From: Camellia lanceoleosa
Lineage: Eukaryota; Streptophyta; Magnoliopsida; Ericales; Theaceae
Assembly (NCBI GenBank): GCA_025200525.1
Contig: JANUSC010000366.1
Coordinates: 157,386 to 221,385, forward strand
DNA length: 64,000 nt
Direction of reading: 5' to 3'
In this document: piece after piece, positions 47,150 to 59,797 of the stretch
Layout: the number at the start of each line of letters is the position of its first letter
Numbering within the stretch: the stretch's first letter is position 1
Made by a program: the position numbers and the translations under genes
Notes under the pieces: model-generated
Database searches by the model: none
Seen by the model: only the letters and a program-made list of their open reading frames with translations
What the model was told of the DNA's origin: nothing

Positions 47150-49330
47150 GTCGCTTCGATCAAGAACGGCTCCGGATCATTCATCCAGATTCGACTCAAG
47201 CGGCTCAACATCCACCGCCATAAGGAATTGGTGATCCAACGTAACTCACCGCAGAAGGGCTTTGAGCCACCCATGTTTGAACCCACGATTCTCAAATTTT
47301 GACACTTCTTCAACATATTCCGGCCGAGCGGCCTCCCTCGCCTTCAGCGTCTTCCATCTACCTTCCTCGAGCCATTTAAGCTCCTCTAACTGAAGCTTCG
47401 CTTCAACAAGTGCTTTCGAAAGATTGAGCGATTCTCACCAAGATTCGCCTCTAACCTCAAAGATCAAATTGCTCGAGCCAGCTCTCTTTCTCCGCTGGCT
47501 CAAGGCCCATTTCGGCTCGATAATTTCAACTCGCCCTACTTTTTGACCTCAGCCTCGCTTTGCAAATGGTCAATCCTCCGAGAGCATCATGCAAAGGCGA
47601 CTCCAAGTCGGCGATCCTTCCGACCGTCATCACAAGCAAGTTGGTATGAGTAGATGCCTTAACAAACTAGAGCGAAATGAAGGCAACTTACCAGAATGCC
47701 GATTGAGCGCTTAGGGCAACGGCCAAAATATCGTGCACCAGACCGAAGGCTTTGTTGTCACCAGAGAGAAATTGAAGCTGCCAAGCCTGGCCACTACTGA
47801 TCCTCGATGGCCGAGGCGCCGGATAGAATCGGTATATCCTCGACCTTTTGGTCAATAACGATCGAGCGACCACTTCGGCTCTTAAGACGAGGCCGCTTGC
47901 TAGCGGGCTCAATCTCAACTCGCTTCTCCCTCGACCACGCCTTTGGCCTTGGTTCGAATCACCGCTCACCACCGGCTGTTCTCCACCCTTTTCCATATCG
48001 ACACAAGAATCTCAACCGCCCCTCGAGACATGCGGTTTGATCGTTGATCCGATGCGCGATTCGCCTTCTTTCGGCGGCCATCCGTTCGCATTTCTTCTAC
48101 GAGCCATCTCGTTAGGCTTTCCTTCGCCATACCTCAAAGAAATCACGGATAGATCCTCCAAGTTCGCAAAATATCCCGAAGAAAAATCTGCTCATCTCGA
48201 CCGGACGGCTCGGTGACCTCAAATGCCGAGCGTGACGCCACGTCGCCTCTACTACCTCAAGAACTCCCCAAACCGGATCGTAAGCAATCACCTCTACCTC
48301 CTCCAATCGGTTACGACCGACCGCCTAAGGTTCTAAAGTCGGGAAGATAAGGGCCGAGAGTCGTTGATCGCCACCGAATCGAATGTTGTCTCGCAAATTA
48401 AAAGTAGTGTAAGTGGGTTCGCATCGAGGAGAATATGGGCGCCCTCCCTTGCTTTTTGTAAGTTTGGGCGGCCGAATATGCAAGTGTAGTCTTGATTTCT
48501 AAGCACCACCTCGTCAACCGGTTAGAACTTTCTTCAATCTATTACCCGCAAAGAATAAAAACGATTTAGAGGAAAGAGCGTAATAAGAGATAGGCCAACA
48601 AACATAAGGTATCATGTGGCAACTGGGTCACCCTTATGTTCTGGAATAGGTCCAGCGATCCTCCCTTCAACTCCCGCTTTTCGACGCGACCATCACATCG
48701 CCAACCCGCTACCGAATCGGCAAGCATGGTCACCAAGTGATGGTCGATTTTGGCCCGAGAAAATATCGCCCACCATCGGAGGATTTGGCTAAGGCGTAAC
48801 AATGCCGAATGGCCGAACCCCAAGGTTAAGCCTCAAGGCGTTGATTCAAATTTCTCTACAACCCCCATGATAATTCAAAAGAAATTTACGTTGGTTGAGA
48901 AGGAATCAAATCCTAAAGATGGAGAACGCCCTAAGGAGCGGGTGGAAAACGAACCGCCTCCGCAATGGATAAAAGAGGAAATACGATCGTGTTTTGATCT
49001 TCCTCTCCATGTCGAGGGCGCGGTCCGTTATAAGGGATAAATGAACGCCGCCGAATAGAAAAATGTTGCCGAAAACCGTAGATACGATCCTCGAAGGAGG
49101 TCCTTTCAAATGTTTGGCCATCGTAGTAAACAAAATGTTCGCAAGCCAAAGTAGCAAACAGAAAATAGGATCGCAAAGAGAGGATAAGGAAACTTACGAA
49201 GAGCAGATGAGACAAGGGAAGACGGGAAGAAGTTGCAGAAAACGCGAGTCACGGAGGGATATGCAATGGCGATCCAAAAGTCTCAGAGAATCGGCAAAAT
49301 GCGAATCGAAGGACCAAAGTTTCAAATCGC
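47150..49330 (-). pseudogene. Antisense accessory coding remnants of element D
   Basis: Minus-strand frames resemble the antisense genes of A and B in arrangement. One stretch reads EVVLRNQDYTCIFGRPNLQK, then AREGAHILLDANPLTLLLIC (about 48.35-48.52 kb). Further on is a glutamate/lysine-rich helical part with LEELKWLEEGRWKTLKAREA (about 47.33-47.40 kb) ending near 47.15 kb. An N-terminal piece with GSLDLFQNIRV lies near 48.65 kb. Frames are broken several times and exon limits were not resolved. No known domain is assigned with certainty. Confidence 0.5.
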
Positions 49331-49498
49331 AATAAATGCTGAGATATACATGAATAGAGGGGGAAAGCGTAATGATGGGAAAAAAGGGGGGCGCGCCCCC
49401 TGATATATATTGGGGGACGCGAAGCCGTCTGATGATAAACACCTCGAATTCTGAACCAAACCCACCGATTAACTACCAATAGGGAGTTCGAGGGCAAT

Positions 49499-49888
49499 TG
49501 TGGTAGCCAATAATTGAAGATAAAGGAGGTAATGCTTCAGAGGTTTAACGCTAACCGCCTACATCCAAATAAGAATAAAAGGGGCCAATAGAATATGCTT
49601 AATAGGAGGGATCCTCAGCGAGTAGTGAAAGTATAATGATTAAAAAGTAGGCCTAACCCCGAGGATCAAAGCCAGAACGAGTATAAATATAGTGGCAATG
49701 AACTAGAAAAGGTACGCAAGAACTACTACTAAAAAGAACTTAGCAAATGAGCTCCAAAAGTAGAAGAATCGATTTGTCCGTCGGAGTGCATTTCGCACCC
49801 CAATCGAGTATTTGTATCTTTTCAAGTGACTAGTGAGAATCATTGGCGCCTTCCGTGATCTCAAGAGTATTTCCAATCCACTTTCACA
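49499..49888 (+). repeat. 3' LTR of element D
   Basis: This 390-bp partner of 40355-40748 has the same TGTGGTAG start. It is preceded by a purine-rich AGGGAGTTCGAGGGCAAT and followed by target duplication TTAAT. It has lost many G or GC bases relative to the 5' LTR (for example GCCGAATAATTGGCG versus GCCAATAATTG). Confidence 0.88.
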
Positions 49889-51110
49889 TTAATTACTTAA
49901 CTTTCTCTCATTTCTTTTCTATTCTTCTCTATATCTCCTTTTGTGTGTGCATCTTAACATAATTTTGTTTTCATATTTTATGAGGGCATATATTTATTTT
50001 TAAACCGTGATGATCATTATATATAAAAATAAATTAATAACAATAAAGCTAATGATTGATTAACTCGATTTTATATTTAAATATAACTTTGCATCGACTA
50101 ATTTTTAGCCTATCATCAAATAAAATTAATAAATTAAGTTGAATTATGATTTTTGTTAAAATTCAATTTTATGGTGTCTGCTCTAAACCAAAATCTTAGC
50201 TCCACCATTGATTCCTATAGAATTAAGTTATAAGATTTATAGTGATCAACTTCACAAATGTTAGGCATAGTTTTAATACAAATATAAATATATATATATA
50301 TATATTACATGTCTCATAATTTATTGTTATTTTTATATGGATATATTTTTGAAAATTCAAATACATCCTATTAAAAAATGTGTACTATATGCACTTTTAA
50401 TTATGTCATTTTCTTATTTAATTAAGACAAATTTTTTTTAATTATGATTCATGAGTTCTCTAGTTATACCTCATATTATGTTTATGATGATATTTTTTCT
50501 AATTATGACTCAAAAAATAAAATTATAAATTACATTATTCTTTTTAATTATAAGATTGAAATATCGTATTTTTTTTTTATAAGATTGGAAAGGTCTCTGG
50601 GACATGTTTAATTATGATATTTTTTAATTATGACTCAAAAAATTAAAATTATATTATTTTTTTTAATTATAAGATTGAAAGGTGTGAACTATAATATTTT
50701 TTTATTCAAATTATAATACATTATGTGTGAATGCGTAAGCATAGTATATATAATTTCCAAATAAGCATAACTAGCCGAGGGGGCATGGAATAACTTCATC
50801 GCGGGCCTCCCCCATTTCTATATCGTTTTAACTCTCTCTCAACACAAAACCAGCAGAGAAAGAAAAGCACATAAAGTGTGATTGTTTTATAGAGAAAGTG
50901 AGATTCGAGCATTTTTAATCCATTAATGCATATCTGAAACAAAGCGTGAACGGTTACTTTTCACAGATTCCTTCTCAAAAACTGCGAGACTCCTCTCACT
51001 CCACCTTCAAATTCACCCAATCAACCACGCACGCACGAACAAACTCATCATCCTTTCTGTTCGCCATTTCTTTTGCTTTCTTCTTCTAGAATTATTAGTG
51101 ACAGAAAGCG
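49889..51110 (+). repeat. Host segment copy III, right part and patatin upstream region
   Basis: It continues copy III after element D and leads directly into the patatin-like gene. It preserves the empty sites for the copy I Helitron (about 50304) and hAT (about 51011). The conserved block CTAGCCGAGGGGGCATGG at about 50770 is shared with 10280 and may be part of the promoter or leader. No convincing TATA box was fixed. Confidence 0.8.
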
Positions 51111-53814
51111 ATGGAGCTTTAGTGCTTACGCTGGAGATCTTCACAATGCTTGAGCAGAAGTGGCTCTACCACTGCCAAGACAAGAAGACCAGAGTTCTCA
51201 GCATTGACGGCGGCGGAACCACCGGCATTGTAGCCGGAGCCGCCTTGATTTACCTCGAAGATCAGATCAGATCTAAAAACAACGAATCTCCCTCTCCCAT
51301 CCCCGGTTTCTTTGACATCATCGCCGGTACCGAATCGGCGCCTCTTCGCCTCATTGCTGATCGCCGATGACGGTAACGGACGTCCTCTATTCACGGCTAG
51401 GGACGCCGTCAAATCTATTACCGAGAATCAGTCGAAATTGTTTAAGCTCGAGTGCGTCGGTGTTTTACGCCGGCGACGGAGGTTTTCCTGCGAGAGTACC
51501 GTCAAGGTTTTGAAAGAAGCGTTGAGGAAAGAAGACGGTAAGGTGTTGACGTTGAAGGACACGTTGAAGCGTCTCCTCGTTCCTTGCTTTGATCTCAACA
51601 GCTCTGCGCCGTTCGTTTTCTCTCGAGCCGACGCGTCCGAGTCGCTTAGTTACGACTTCGAGCTCTGGAAAGTGTGTCGTGCGGCGTTAGCGACCTGTCA
51701 ATGTTCGCCGTTTAGTTTAACGTCCGTTAACGGAAAACCTCCTGTTTGGCCGTTGACGGTGGCCTCGTCATGAACAACCCCGCCGCTGCTGCCGTGACCC
51801 ACGTTTTGCATAACAAACGACTTTCTCCGTTAACGGCGTCGAAAAACCCGTTAGTCCTCTCGTTAGGTAACGGTTCGTTAAGTAAACCATTCGCAACTCA
51901 AACCCGTGATAACAGTGACTGTTCTATGTGTTCCGTTGTGACATTGTTGTTGATGGAGTCTCTGAAACCGTCGACCAAATGCTCGGAAATGCCTTTTGTT
52001 TCAATCCTATGGACTACGTCAGAATTCAGGTAATTAAGTTGCCGTTTGGCAATTTTTTTTTTTTTTCTTTTCCCAATAAGTACAAAAAAGATAAAATACG
52101 TTAAATTTAAGACAAATGGAGTGTTTAGTAGAGATTATGAAAGCAATTTATAACTTACTTTAATATGAGTGTTTTTGTCAGATTGTTTGGTATTATTTCT
52201 GTTTATAGTTTATTAGGTAGAAATAACTTAAATAAATTTTAAAAAATTAATTTTTTAAAAGTTAGGTGAGGGATGCCTTTAACTTTTATTTTTGATTATC
52301 ACCTTTAACTTAAAATGATCTCCACCAAAAATATTACATCCGAATCAAAATTATTTTATTTTTTTCTCTTATAGTAATCACATCCAAATCAAAAAAAAAA
52401 AAAGTCAAAAATTTTTCTCAAATAAAAACTAATTTAACTAAACTAAATTAATCAAAAATAAACTAAATTAGCCATTCTCAAATGAAACCTAAATCTCAGA
52501 ATTAATTACATCAAAGAGTCACTAAATTAGTGAGGCGTTCTACAAGAAATTTGACATCGAAACACAATTTTGTGGAACCTACTAACTTGTTTTAAATATA
52601 TATATATATACTAGCGGTTGCCGCGTGATAATGTGTAATTCAAATAAATAAAAATAAAACATTTATCATATATTGTGTGCTAATTAAGGGTGAAAGTCTT
52701 ACTCATTTGACATAAGTCTAAAGCTCAAATCCTCCTCTCATCTATCCGATTTTTTTTTCACATGTCAAGATAAGAAACAAAGGCTTCAAGACACCATAAG
52801 AGGTGTTCACTTTATAATAGTATAGATAGATAGAAAGATAGATATACAAGCTTTGTGACAATTTGCATTATTACCAAAAATTTTCTAAATTATCAGTGCA
52901 TATTACTTTACTTTTTTTATTTATGAATTTGTATATATTGATTGACTCAATTATAAAAAATTTACAAATACATTGTTTTAAATGTGATTTAGAGAGAATA
53001 GAAGTGATAGATTTTAATAATTCAGAAATCAAAATATACGATTTTTTTATATACTTTAGATTGAAAATATATGAATGAAATAGTTATTCGTTAATAATTG
53101 AGAAATCTTGTGCAAACTAGCCATTAAATCTCACTATTAAGTCCGCTTTGTTTTCACTATCACAGCTCACTTTGGATTGTGATAGATGAACAAAGAACTA
53201 TAGGTCCTATTTGTTTTGATTTTGAGCTCGGATTCGAGTCCAAAGGGACTATGGATAGGCCTTGGTGAAGGTATTAGCAACTTGAGTTTTAGATGATATT
53301 AGCAAAGTATGCTTTGATTAGATTTTATCGGACGCTCGTCCTAAGTCCAAACCCGTCAACTAAATTTTTTTTTTTTTTTTTACTTGTTGACATTTTTCTT
53401 AAACATTAATGTTTAATTTTTTGTATTTTTGTCAAGTAAAAATCATAATTTTATTTGTTTTATTATTTTATATAAAAATAATTTAACAATCTCCACACTA
53501 ACAACTATCATCAAAATAAATACAATTTTACTAATTCCTTCATTATCAATCTCCTTCATTCTACTTCTGAAAACAAACGGGCCTTAGTATATTATGTAGA
53601 TTTTTTTTTTTGATATTACTATTATTTAGCAGAGTGATTGACGGTGTTAAATGTGCAGGCAACAACCAATTACGAGACGGGAGAAGAGGGACCAAGCATG
53701 GAGCTCGTGTTGACACAGAGAGGAGTGGAGTCGTTGCCGTTTGGCGGGAAACGGTTGCTGACGGAGGCTAATGGACAGAGAATCGACAGCTTCGTGCAAC
53801 GACTTGTCGCTTAG
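51111..53814 (+). CDS. Patatin-like phospholipase, group III (pPLAIII/PLP6-9 type), two exons, frame broken as read
   Basis: Patatin-like enzymes are acyl hydrolases that release fatty acids from membrane lipids. Exon 1 is 51111-52029 and exon 2 is 53659-53814; the 1629-bp intron starts GTAATT and ends TGTGCAG. Visible parts: MLEQKWLYHCQDKKT at the N terminus, the oxyanion-hole DGGGTTGIVAG (about 51208-51240), FFDIIAGT, where group III proteins have GTGIG instead of GXSXG, ADDGNGRPLFTARDAV, ELWKVCRAA, the catalytic-Asp motif AVDGGLVMNNP (about 51749) and DYVRIQ at the exon end. Exon 2 reads LPFGGKRLLTEANGQRIDSF to a stop at 53814. Allowing for five missing single bases (near 51119, 51332, 51342, 51736, 51939) exon 1 is 308 codons and the protein 359, a normal family length. 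Either a recent pseudogene or consensus errors; AATAAA lies at 53930. Confidence 0.85.
52030..53658 (+). other. Intron of the patatin-like gene
   Basis: GT...AG borders sit between the codons for DYVRIQ and ATTNYE, both family-typical. It is AT-rich and contains a short Helitron-like element at 52612-52830. Copy I lacks it because that copy breaks off in exon 1. Confidence 0.85.
52612..52830 (-). mobile_element. Short Helitron-like element in the patatin intron
   Basis: The minus strand starts TCTATACTATTATAAAGTG, a common plant Helitron 5' end, with ATCTTGACATGTG internally. It ends near CTAG followed by TATATA at 52612-52615. The 3' hairpin is degenerate (GCGG-CAA-CCGC). It is about 220 bp and non-coding. 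Confidence 0.55.
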
Positions 53815-53935
53815 GAGGCCGCCGTTACTCCTCTGGATAACGCCCATTACTTTTGTCTTTTTTCTTTTATTTTTTTTCGAAGGCAAATTTTTATTTTAGT
53901 TATGTAGTTTTGACCATGTGTGCGTAATTAATAAA

Positions 53936-56900
53936 CATTCAACCTCTTGTATTAGTAGATTAAAGTGCATTCTTGTATTTAAGTAATTTTATTGTGCAAA
54001 TTAAGAATTTTTTTTGTTATTTTTAGGAGTGTAAAATTTACTTTAATTCTATATTATTGTGAAATATCTTTTGCAAAAATAAAAGACGATTATGACATTG
54101 AATGATCGACAGCCTATAAACATAAAAGGTTATTCTATGTCATAATTGTAGTTATTCATCTTTCATCTTACAAAAGATGTTTTCACAATACTTGACATTT
54201 AGAAATAAACATATCTATCTATCTATATATTATATAAGGAAAAGGAAGTTTCTAAGATCTAATATCTCAATCTTAATTTCTTAATTTTTTGATTTTAAAA
54301 AAAAAAAACTCAACACTTATTGACTTCTCTCAAGACTTTTTTACTTCTCACGTACACATCCTTTTCAACTTCTCCTATACCTATTTAATTATTTTGGAAA
54401 TAATAATTATTCCCCTTTTTCAACTTTTCTCATACCTATTTAATTATTTTGAAAATAATAATTATTCCCCTTTTTTAACTTTTCTCATACCTATTTAATT
54501 ATTTTGGAAATAATAATTGCCCATTAACTTATGGATTTCAAATGGAAAGATAACAAAAATATTTCATAATCTCTCCATTGTAATTTCTCTCATCGCTTTT
54601 CAAAAGAAAATATTAAAACTTGCATTCTTTTCTCTCCTTCAAAAAAATCGATAATATTTTTCATGAAAATTGTGGATAGCTATCTATATCTTATGTATTA
54701 TATTATAACATAACCCAAAAATAAAAATAAAAATCAGATATACAAACAGATAAAATTAATAAATATGATTTTTATTTATTCATTTGAAATATATCTTTTG
54801 CCTCTCAATATCCAATTTTAAATTTTAAAATCTTAAAGTCTATCTAAACAAACCTAATTTGAAAATATCTCATACCATCATATTTTAAATTAATAAAACT
54901 CATATGGTAGTTTATCACATATCTAACTTACATCATAACATACCTAAATAATAATAATACTAAAAAACAAACAGAAATCATAGATAAATTAAATTTAAAA
55001 AACAATAGAAATCTACAACTCTATCTTAAATAAATTGAAAAAATAGAAACCACACAAAAATAAATAAGATAAGAATTTAGATATAGATCTCAAAAATATA
55101 TGACAATATCTAAATTTGAGTTGTGATTTGATAATATAATTATCTATTTTTTTGATGTACATCTATCAAAATTTAAAATCACTTAATGGGGCAAATTAAT
55201 CAATTTTTAAGTCCTATTTAAAAAATAATCTGATTAGTCATTCTAACTCCTAGACTTCGCGAGCATTGGCAAAGGAGTTGACGATTAGGCGGGTGAGAAC
55301 TAAGTCATGGGAATAATATTCCACCACTCCATAAATTTATTTGTTTTTTAATTTTATTTTTTTTCCTGTGTGATTCTCTTTCTCTATTGTTGATTTGATT
55401 TTAATTTTGGTTTTAGTGAGATTTATGTGTTTGTTTACAGATTTACATGGTGGAGAAGAATTATTGGTAATAATGATTGCAATCGAAGTATCGATGCCTA
55501 TTTTGTGCCAAGGATTTTTTCTGATTTTGTTTTTTTCAATGAAAACCATAAAATTGAAGTAAAAAAATAAGTATTGAAAAAAAAAATTATTATCATTTTA
55601 TTTTATAGAAAATGTGAACATTTATTGGAAATTCAAGATTGTACTATAACATTAGATTTTTGTACAACTAGGTAGATTTAAAACTTTTAAATATCATTGT
55701 GTTTTTTATTTTTATCCTCTTTCTATCCTATTATACCATTATTTGTTAGTTTGTTAATCATAATTCAATTAATTGAAAATGAGAGCTTAGTATAACTTCT
55801 TTTCATATATTTTATTTAATTTATTATCGCTATATTTGTATATAAAAGCATAATACATATGAATAATCTCCAAATAAAATTTTTATTTTTTTATGTAATT
55901 AAAATAGTCCATCTTAAAATAGTATATAAAGGAGTTAGATGATTTCTTTCATCCCAAAAACCCAATCTATTTTTTTTTTTTTTTTTATGCTTTTAATTTT
56001 TTAAATTAAAACATCGCTTGTTTATGTCCACGAAACAAAATTGATAAACAAATATTCATAAGCTACACTTTTTTTTCTTTTTTCTTTTTATTTTTTCTCT
56101 TTTAATAGGTATGATATTTACAAATGAAAATTGTTTGACACCTCAAAAAACTTTTCATAATCCGACTTATAATAATGTGGTCGTAAGTGTCAATTTTTAT
56201 ACAAATATGAGAAGATAATTAATCAAATTATACATTTCAACCAACTACATACTCAAACTTTCACTATTTCAATATGTTATTTCATTATAATTCTAATTAA
56301 GAGAATTTTCAACCCATAATATTTTTTTTATCAAATTATAATTTGATAAAATTTAAAAAGATGAATTGTTGGAAATTATTTTTTTTTTCCATCAAAATTG
56401 ATGAAAAGAAGAAAAAAAATTGGGATAACAATGAAAGTTCTTTTAAAAATTGATAAAAATTTAATGAAAAAATTAAAGTAATTCATATCAAATCAAATAT
56501 TTTATTCAAATTTAAAATCAAATTAGATAAAAAAAAAATAAAAGAAAATGATGAAATGTTGAAAATATTCTAAAACCTTTTTATTCTTAAAGACAAGAAA
56601 TTCGTATGTGTGTTATATTCATATTGTATTTTTAGTTATGAAATTAAAATTAAAAGAAATGTAACTTAAATTATTGGATTAATAACAGAAACATCATATC
56701 AATTATTGTTAAACATCACTACACTTTACATTTAATAATAAAATTGTATATTTGTCTTAATTAAAATTTTTAAATTTGTCTATTTTCATAATAAGAAGAA
56801 GTATATCATAACTCACGAACCTCATTTAATTAGGTTGAACTTTTTTTTTTTAATTACAAATTATTAAAATTGCACTAAATAGATTTATATGTATATATTT

Positions 56901-57396
56901 TTTTTTTAATTTTTTTTAAACTCATAACTTAAAAAGTTGGAAACCTAAAAATTTACTTATAAATTTCATATATACCACCAGACAAAATATTAAATTACTT
57001 CAACATATTTATAATAATTTTTTTTTTTTTAATTTATATAGTCCGCATATCATGTGTTACCACTACTAACACTCTTGTGTCTTAACATGTGTTTAACACT
57101 CTATTTATTTGGACAGAATGTTTGATAACGCACTTAAGTCTAAACATAAATAAAAATAAAAAATAAAAAATAAAAAAAAAACGTCTTCAAATTACAAGAA
57201 CAATGAAATAATATAAAATAAATCTCACGGTAAAATGAAGACCGTTAGTTAATCCTTCATCTATTAAAAATCTCAAAGATTAAAAATTAAATTTGACATG
57301 TTATTGTTAAATATTGATTATATAATATAAAAATATGACAACTTTATTCTAATGATTGTGTCATTTTTTTACACAATCACATCTCATTTTTTTCAA
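53936..57396. other. AT-rich intergenic region
   Basis: No coding region was recognised. Contents are homopolymer runs, a three-unit tandem repeat at 54362-54530, and a Helitron-like 5' start at about 54216 (TCTATATATTATATAAGG) for which I found no 3' end. Confidence 0.6.
54362..54530 (+). repeat. Tandem repeat, about 59-bp unit, three copies
   Basis: Units contain ATACCTATTTAATTATTTTG then AAATAATAATTATTCCCC at about 54376, 54434 and 54489. The third is cut short. Non-coding. Confidence 0.85.
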
Positions 57397-57650
57397 GGGC
57401 AAATTACAAACACCTCCTTGAAGTTTGGTGAAAATACAAATTCCCTCCTGAAGTTTAAAAAATTACAAATTGCTCCCTGAGGGTCAAATTTTCATAATAA
57501 ATTAGGAGAAATTAGGAAAAATCTGTATGAAAAATAAAAATCTCATGGGATAATTTGTTATATAAACCTCGGAGATGTGATGTTATTTCTCAAACCTCAG
57601 AAAAAAATTTATATTTTCACCAAATCTTGAGGAGTATTTGTAATTTTCCC
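57397..57650. mobile_element. Mutator-type MITE, 254 bp
   Basis: Long inverted arms (about 45 bp): left GGGCAAATTACAAACACCTC onward, right complement GGGAAAATTACAAATACTCC onward. A perfect 9-bp target duplication TTTTTTCAA lies at 57388-57396 and 57651-57659. Nine-base duplications and long arms are the signature of Mutator-like elements. Non-coding. Confidence 0.88.
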
Positions 57651-57934
57651 TTTTTTCAACTATTATTGGATCTCTATAAATAATGTCGAAATTTGACAAT
57701 CCATCAGAACGTTTGTCAAACTTGACATCAAATATAATAATGACAAAATTTAATAATTTCAATGATAATCCCATTTAGACCAACCAATTCTTATAATATA
57801 ACTGCAACAACTTAAATAGTACTTAAAGTATCCCTTTTTCCAAATTAAATATCCAAACAATAGTTGCAACCTGTCCAGCATTTTGTCTCACTTTATTTAT
57901 TTTTTATTTTTGAGGTGTAGTCAACACTCATTTA

Positions 57935-58091
57935 TGTTGTGTTTGGTTAAGAAATTTAGGAGGATTTGAAAAGGAAAGGAAAAAAGGTGTGTGAAACCAA
58001 GTGAAATGTAGGTATATTTTATTCACATTTCATCTAACTTTTCCCTTTCTCTTTCTAAATCCCTCCTCAAATCCTCCAACTAAACACAGCG
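57935..58091. mobile_element. Small foldback MITE, Harbinger-like, 157 bp
   Basis: The ends TGTTGTGTTTGGTTAAG and, from the right, CGCTGTGTTTAGTTGG are imperfect inverted repeats, and the arms (GGAGGATTTGA) extend inward. Flanking TTA at 57932-57934 and 58092-58094 fits a 3-bp TTA/TAA duplication. Non-coding. Confidence 0.65.
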
Positions 58092-59797
58092 TTAAACTAG
58101 TTTTGATTTATATCATCTTCATTATATATATGGTTAGGAGGAGATTTTTCAAATGCATAAGTTGTAATAAATTATTAAAATTTAAAATCAATGGTATGTT
58201 ATTTGATTTGATCTTTTAAATTTCTTTTTAATCATTTTTAAATTTAAAATAAAAGTATTTGGGTGGGGCTCTTTCACAACCATTAATTATGTAATATGCA
58301 TCTTCATTCTATCCATGTATTGAAAGGGATCCAATTAAACTTTTTAAATATAAAACTCAAACAAAAATAATCTGATAGTTGGCATTTTGGTAATTCTCAA
58401 CTACTATAATGGATTTTTTAACTTACAATAAAAAATACTACAAAAGGTATAATTTTCTGTACAAAAAAATTTGTTTGTCTAAACATCACTGTAAACAAAA
58501 AAAGAGCACCCATGATATACACTAAATACAAATTTCTTTTCTTTACCATCGTTTAAAAACCAAAAATAAAATTGTAATAAATTTTCATTAGCAAAATACA
58601 CTCTTTGGTCTCTCTAGTTTTGGTGAAATTTCACTTTAATTTTCATACTTTCAATTTGAATAATTTAAATCTCACACTTTCAATTTTATTACAATGTGGT
58701 CCTTCTGTCAATTGCCGTATTCTGAATGGAGAAATAACAAATGTAATACTAGAGGAATCAAAGTAAAATTTAGAAAAAAAATAGAGAAACTACCGGTGTA
58801 ATAAATAAATTACTCTAATGGTCCTTGTATTTGTTTTTGAATTCTACTTGGTCCTCTAATTTTACATGTGATCTTTTTTTCTTTTAAAATGTTAACCGCA
58901 CATAATGGATGGATTACATTGTAACAAAATCAATTGTTCAAATTAAAACTATCCGGAGAAAGTGACAATTCACTTAAACCATAAAGATTAATGGTGTAAT
59001 TTACTCTTTTCTATTTTGGTAACTTCAAATTGTTTTTTATTTGGGAGATTTAGTCAAAATCCGCTTATAATAAAATTTTAATACATTAAAAATAAATACA
59101 AAAGTTTTTCTTGAAAAGTTCAAAACATATCACTATTACCAAAATACTTAGTGAATAATTTAATATTTCAAACTTTAAAATAATATAACTTTGAATCTAT
59201 ATGTCGGGTTTTAATAAAATTAGTATTTTTAGAATCTTCTTATCAAGATCTATCAAATAAGATTTATGTTGACTATGAAATTCTTAAAAATAAAAATAAA
59301 AAAATATTGTCGAAATTGACATAAATTGTAACATATAACTTTGTTTGACAGTAACATGTTACCCTATCTCCCAGCATCATGTTACTCTTGTTCACAGTAA
59401 CATTTTACTGTTACAAAAAATAGAGTAGATACTAGATGAACCAACCAAAAATATACCTACACAACATTTTTAAATTTGTACAAAATAAAATAAAAGTGTT
59501 ATTCATCAAAAGAATTCTATGAGATATATATATGCATGGGCAATATTGTCCAAGGAAATTTTTTTTTTTACTCTCTTCATGTTCAATTATACGCCTCCTC
59601 CTTAAGGGGTTTATGAAGCAAAATAAATTGAATTGTCTACTTTACCAAATAAGGGTCCAACGGAGGAATTTTGACTAAATTTTCCTTTTTGTTTTTCTAA
59701 AAAAATATTTTAAATTTAAATACGTTTTTCATTTGAAAAGTTCAACTTTATTGCCAAATATTTGATTTTGTCACATTGCCTTTCAAGAGAAGGCTGA
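58092..59797. other. AT-rich intergenic region, no gene seen
   Basis: It includes a degenerate repeat at about 58593-58990, with CACTCTTTGGTC/GAGTAAATTACACC-like ends that may be an old foldback element. No conserved coding motif was found. Confidence 0.5.

Larger units (their letters stand above)
40355..49888 (+). mobile_element. Non-autonomous Ty3/gypsy element D with gag-protease only, 9.5 kb
   Basis: LTRs lie at 40355-40748 and 49499-49888 with TGTGGTAG...CACA ends. A perfect 5-bp target duplication TTAAT (40350-40354, 49889-49893) and empty sites in copies I and II confirm the boundaries. The plus strand has gag and protease (to about 42.8 kb), then a roughly 50-bp hairpin repeat array, about 3 kb of unassigned DNA, a 145-bp repeat array, and minus-strand accessory coding remnants. 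A polypurine tract lies at about 49480-49498. I find no RT, RNase H or integrase, so it must have depended on enzymes from a partner element. It is unrelated in LTR sequence to A-C. Confidence 0.88.

Noticed and set aside
48750..49040. Plus-strand ORF of 96 codons in D
   Set aside because: It lies opposite the antisense accessory remnants and has no recognisable motif; probably a shadow frame.
53647..53886. Minus-strand ORF of 79 codons
   Set aside because: It is antisense to patatin exon 2, which is convincing on the plus strand.
54210..54300. Helitron 5' end (TCTATATATTATATAAGG)
   Set aside because: No matching hairpin plus CTAG 3' end was found downstream, so no element is called.
58593..58990. 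Additional MITE
   Set aside because: The inverted ends are too diverged and no target duplication was seen.
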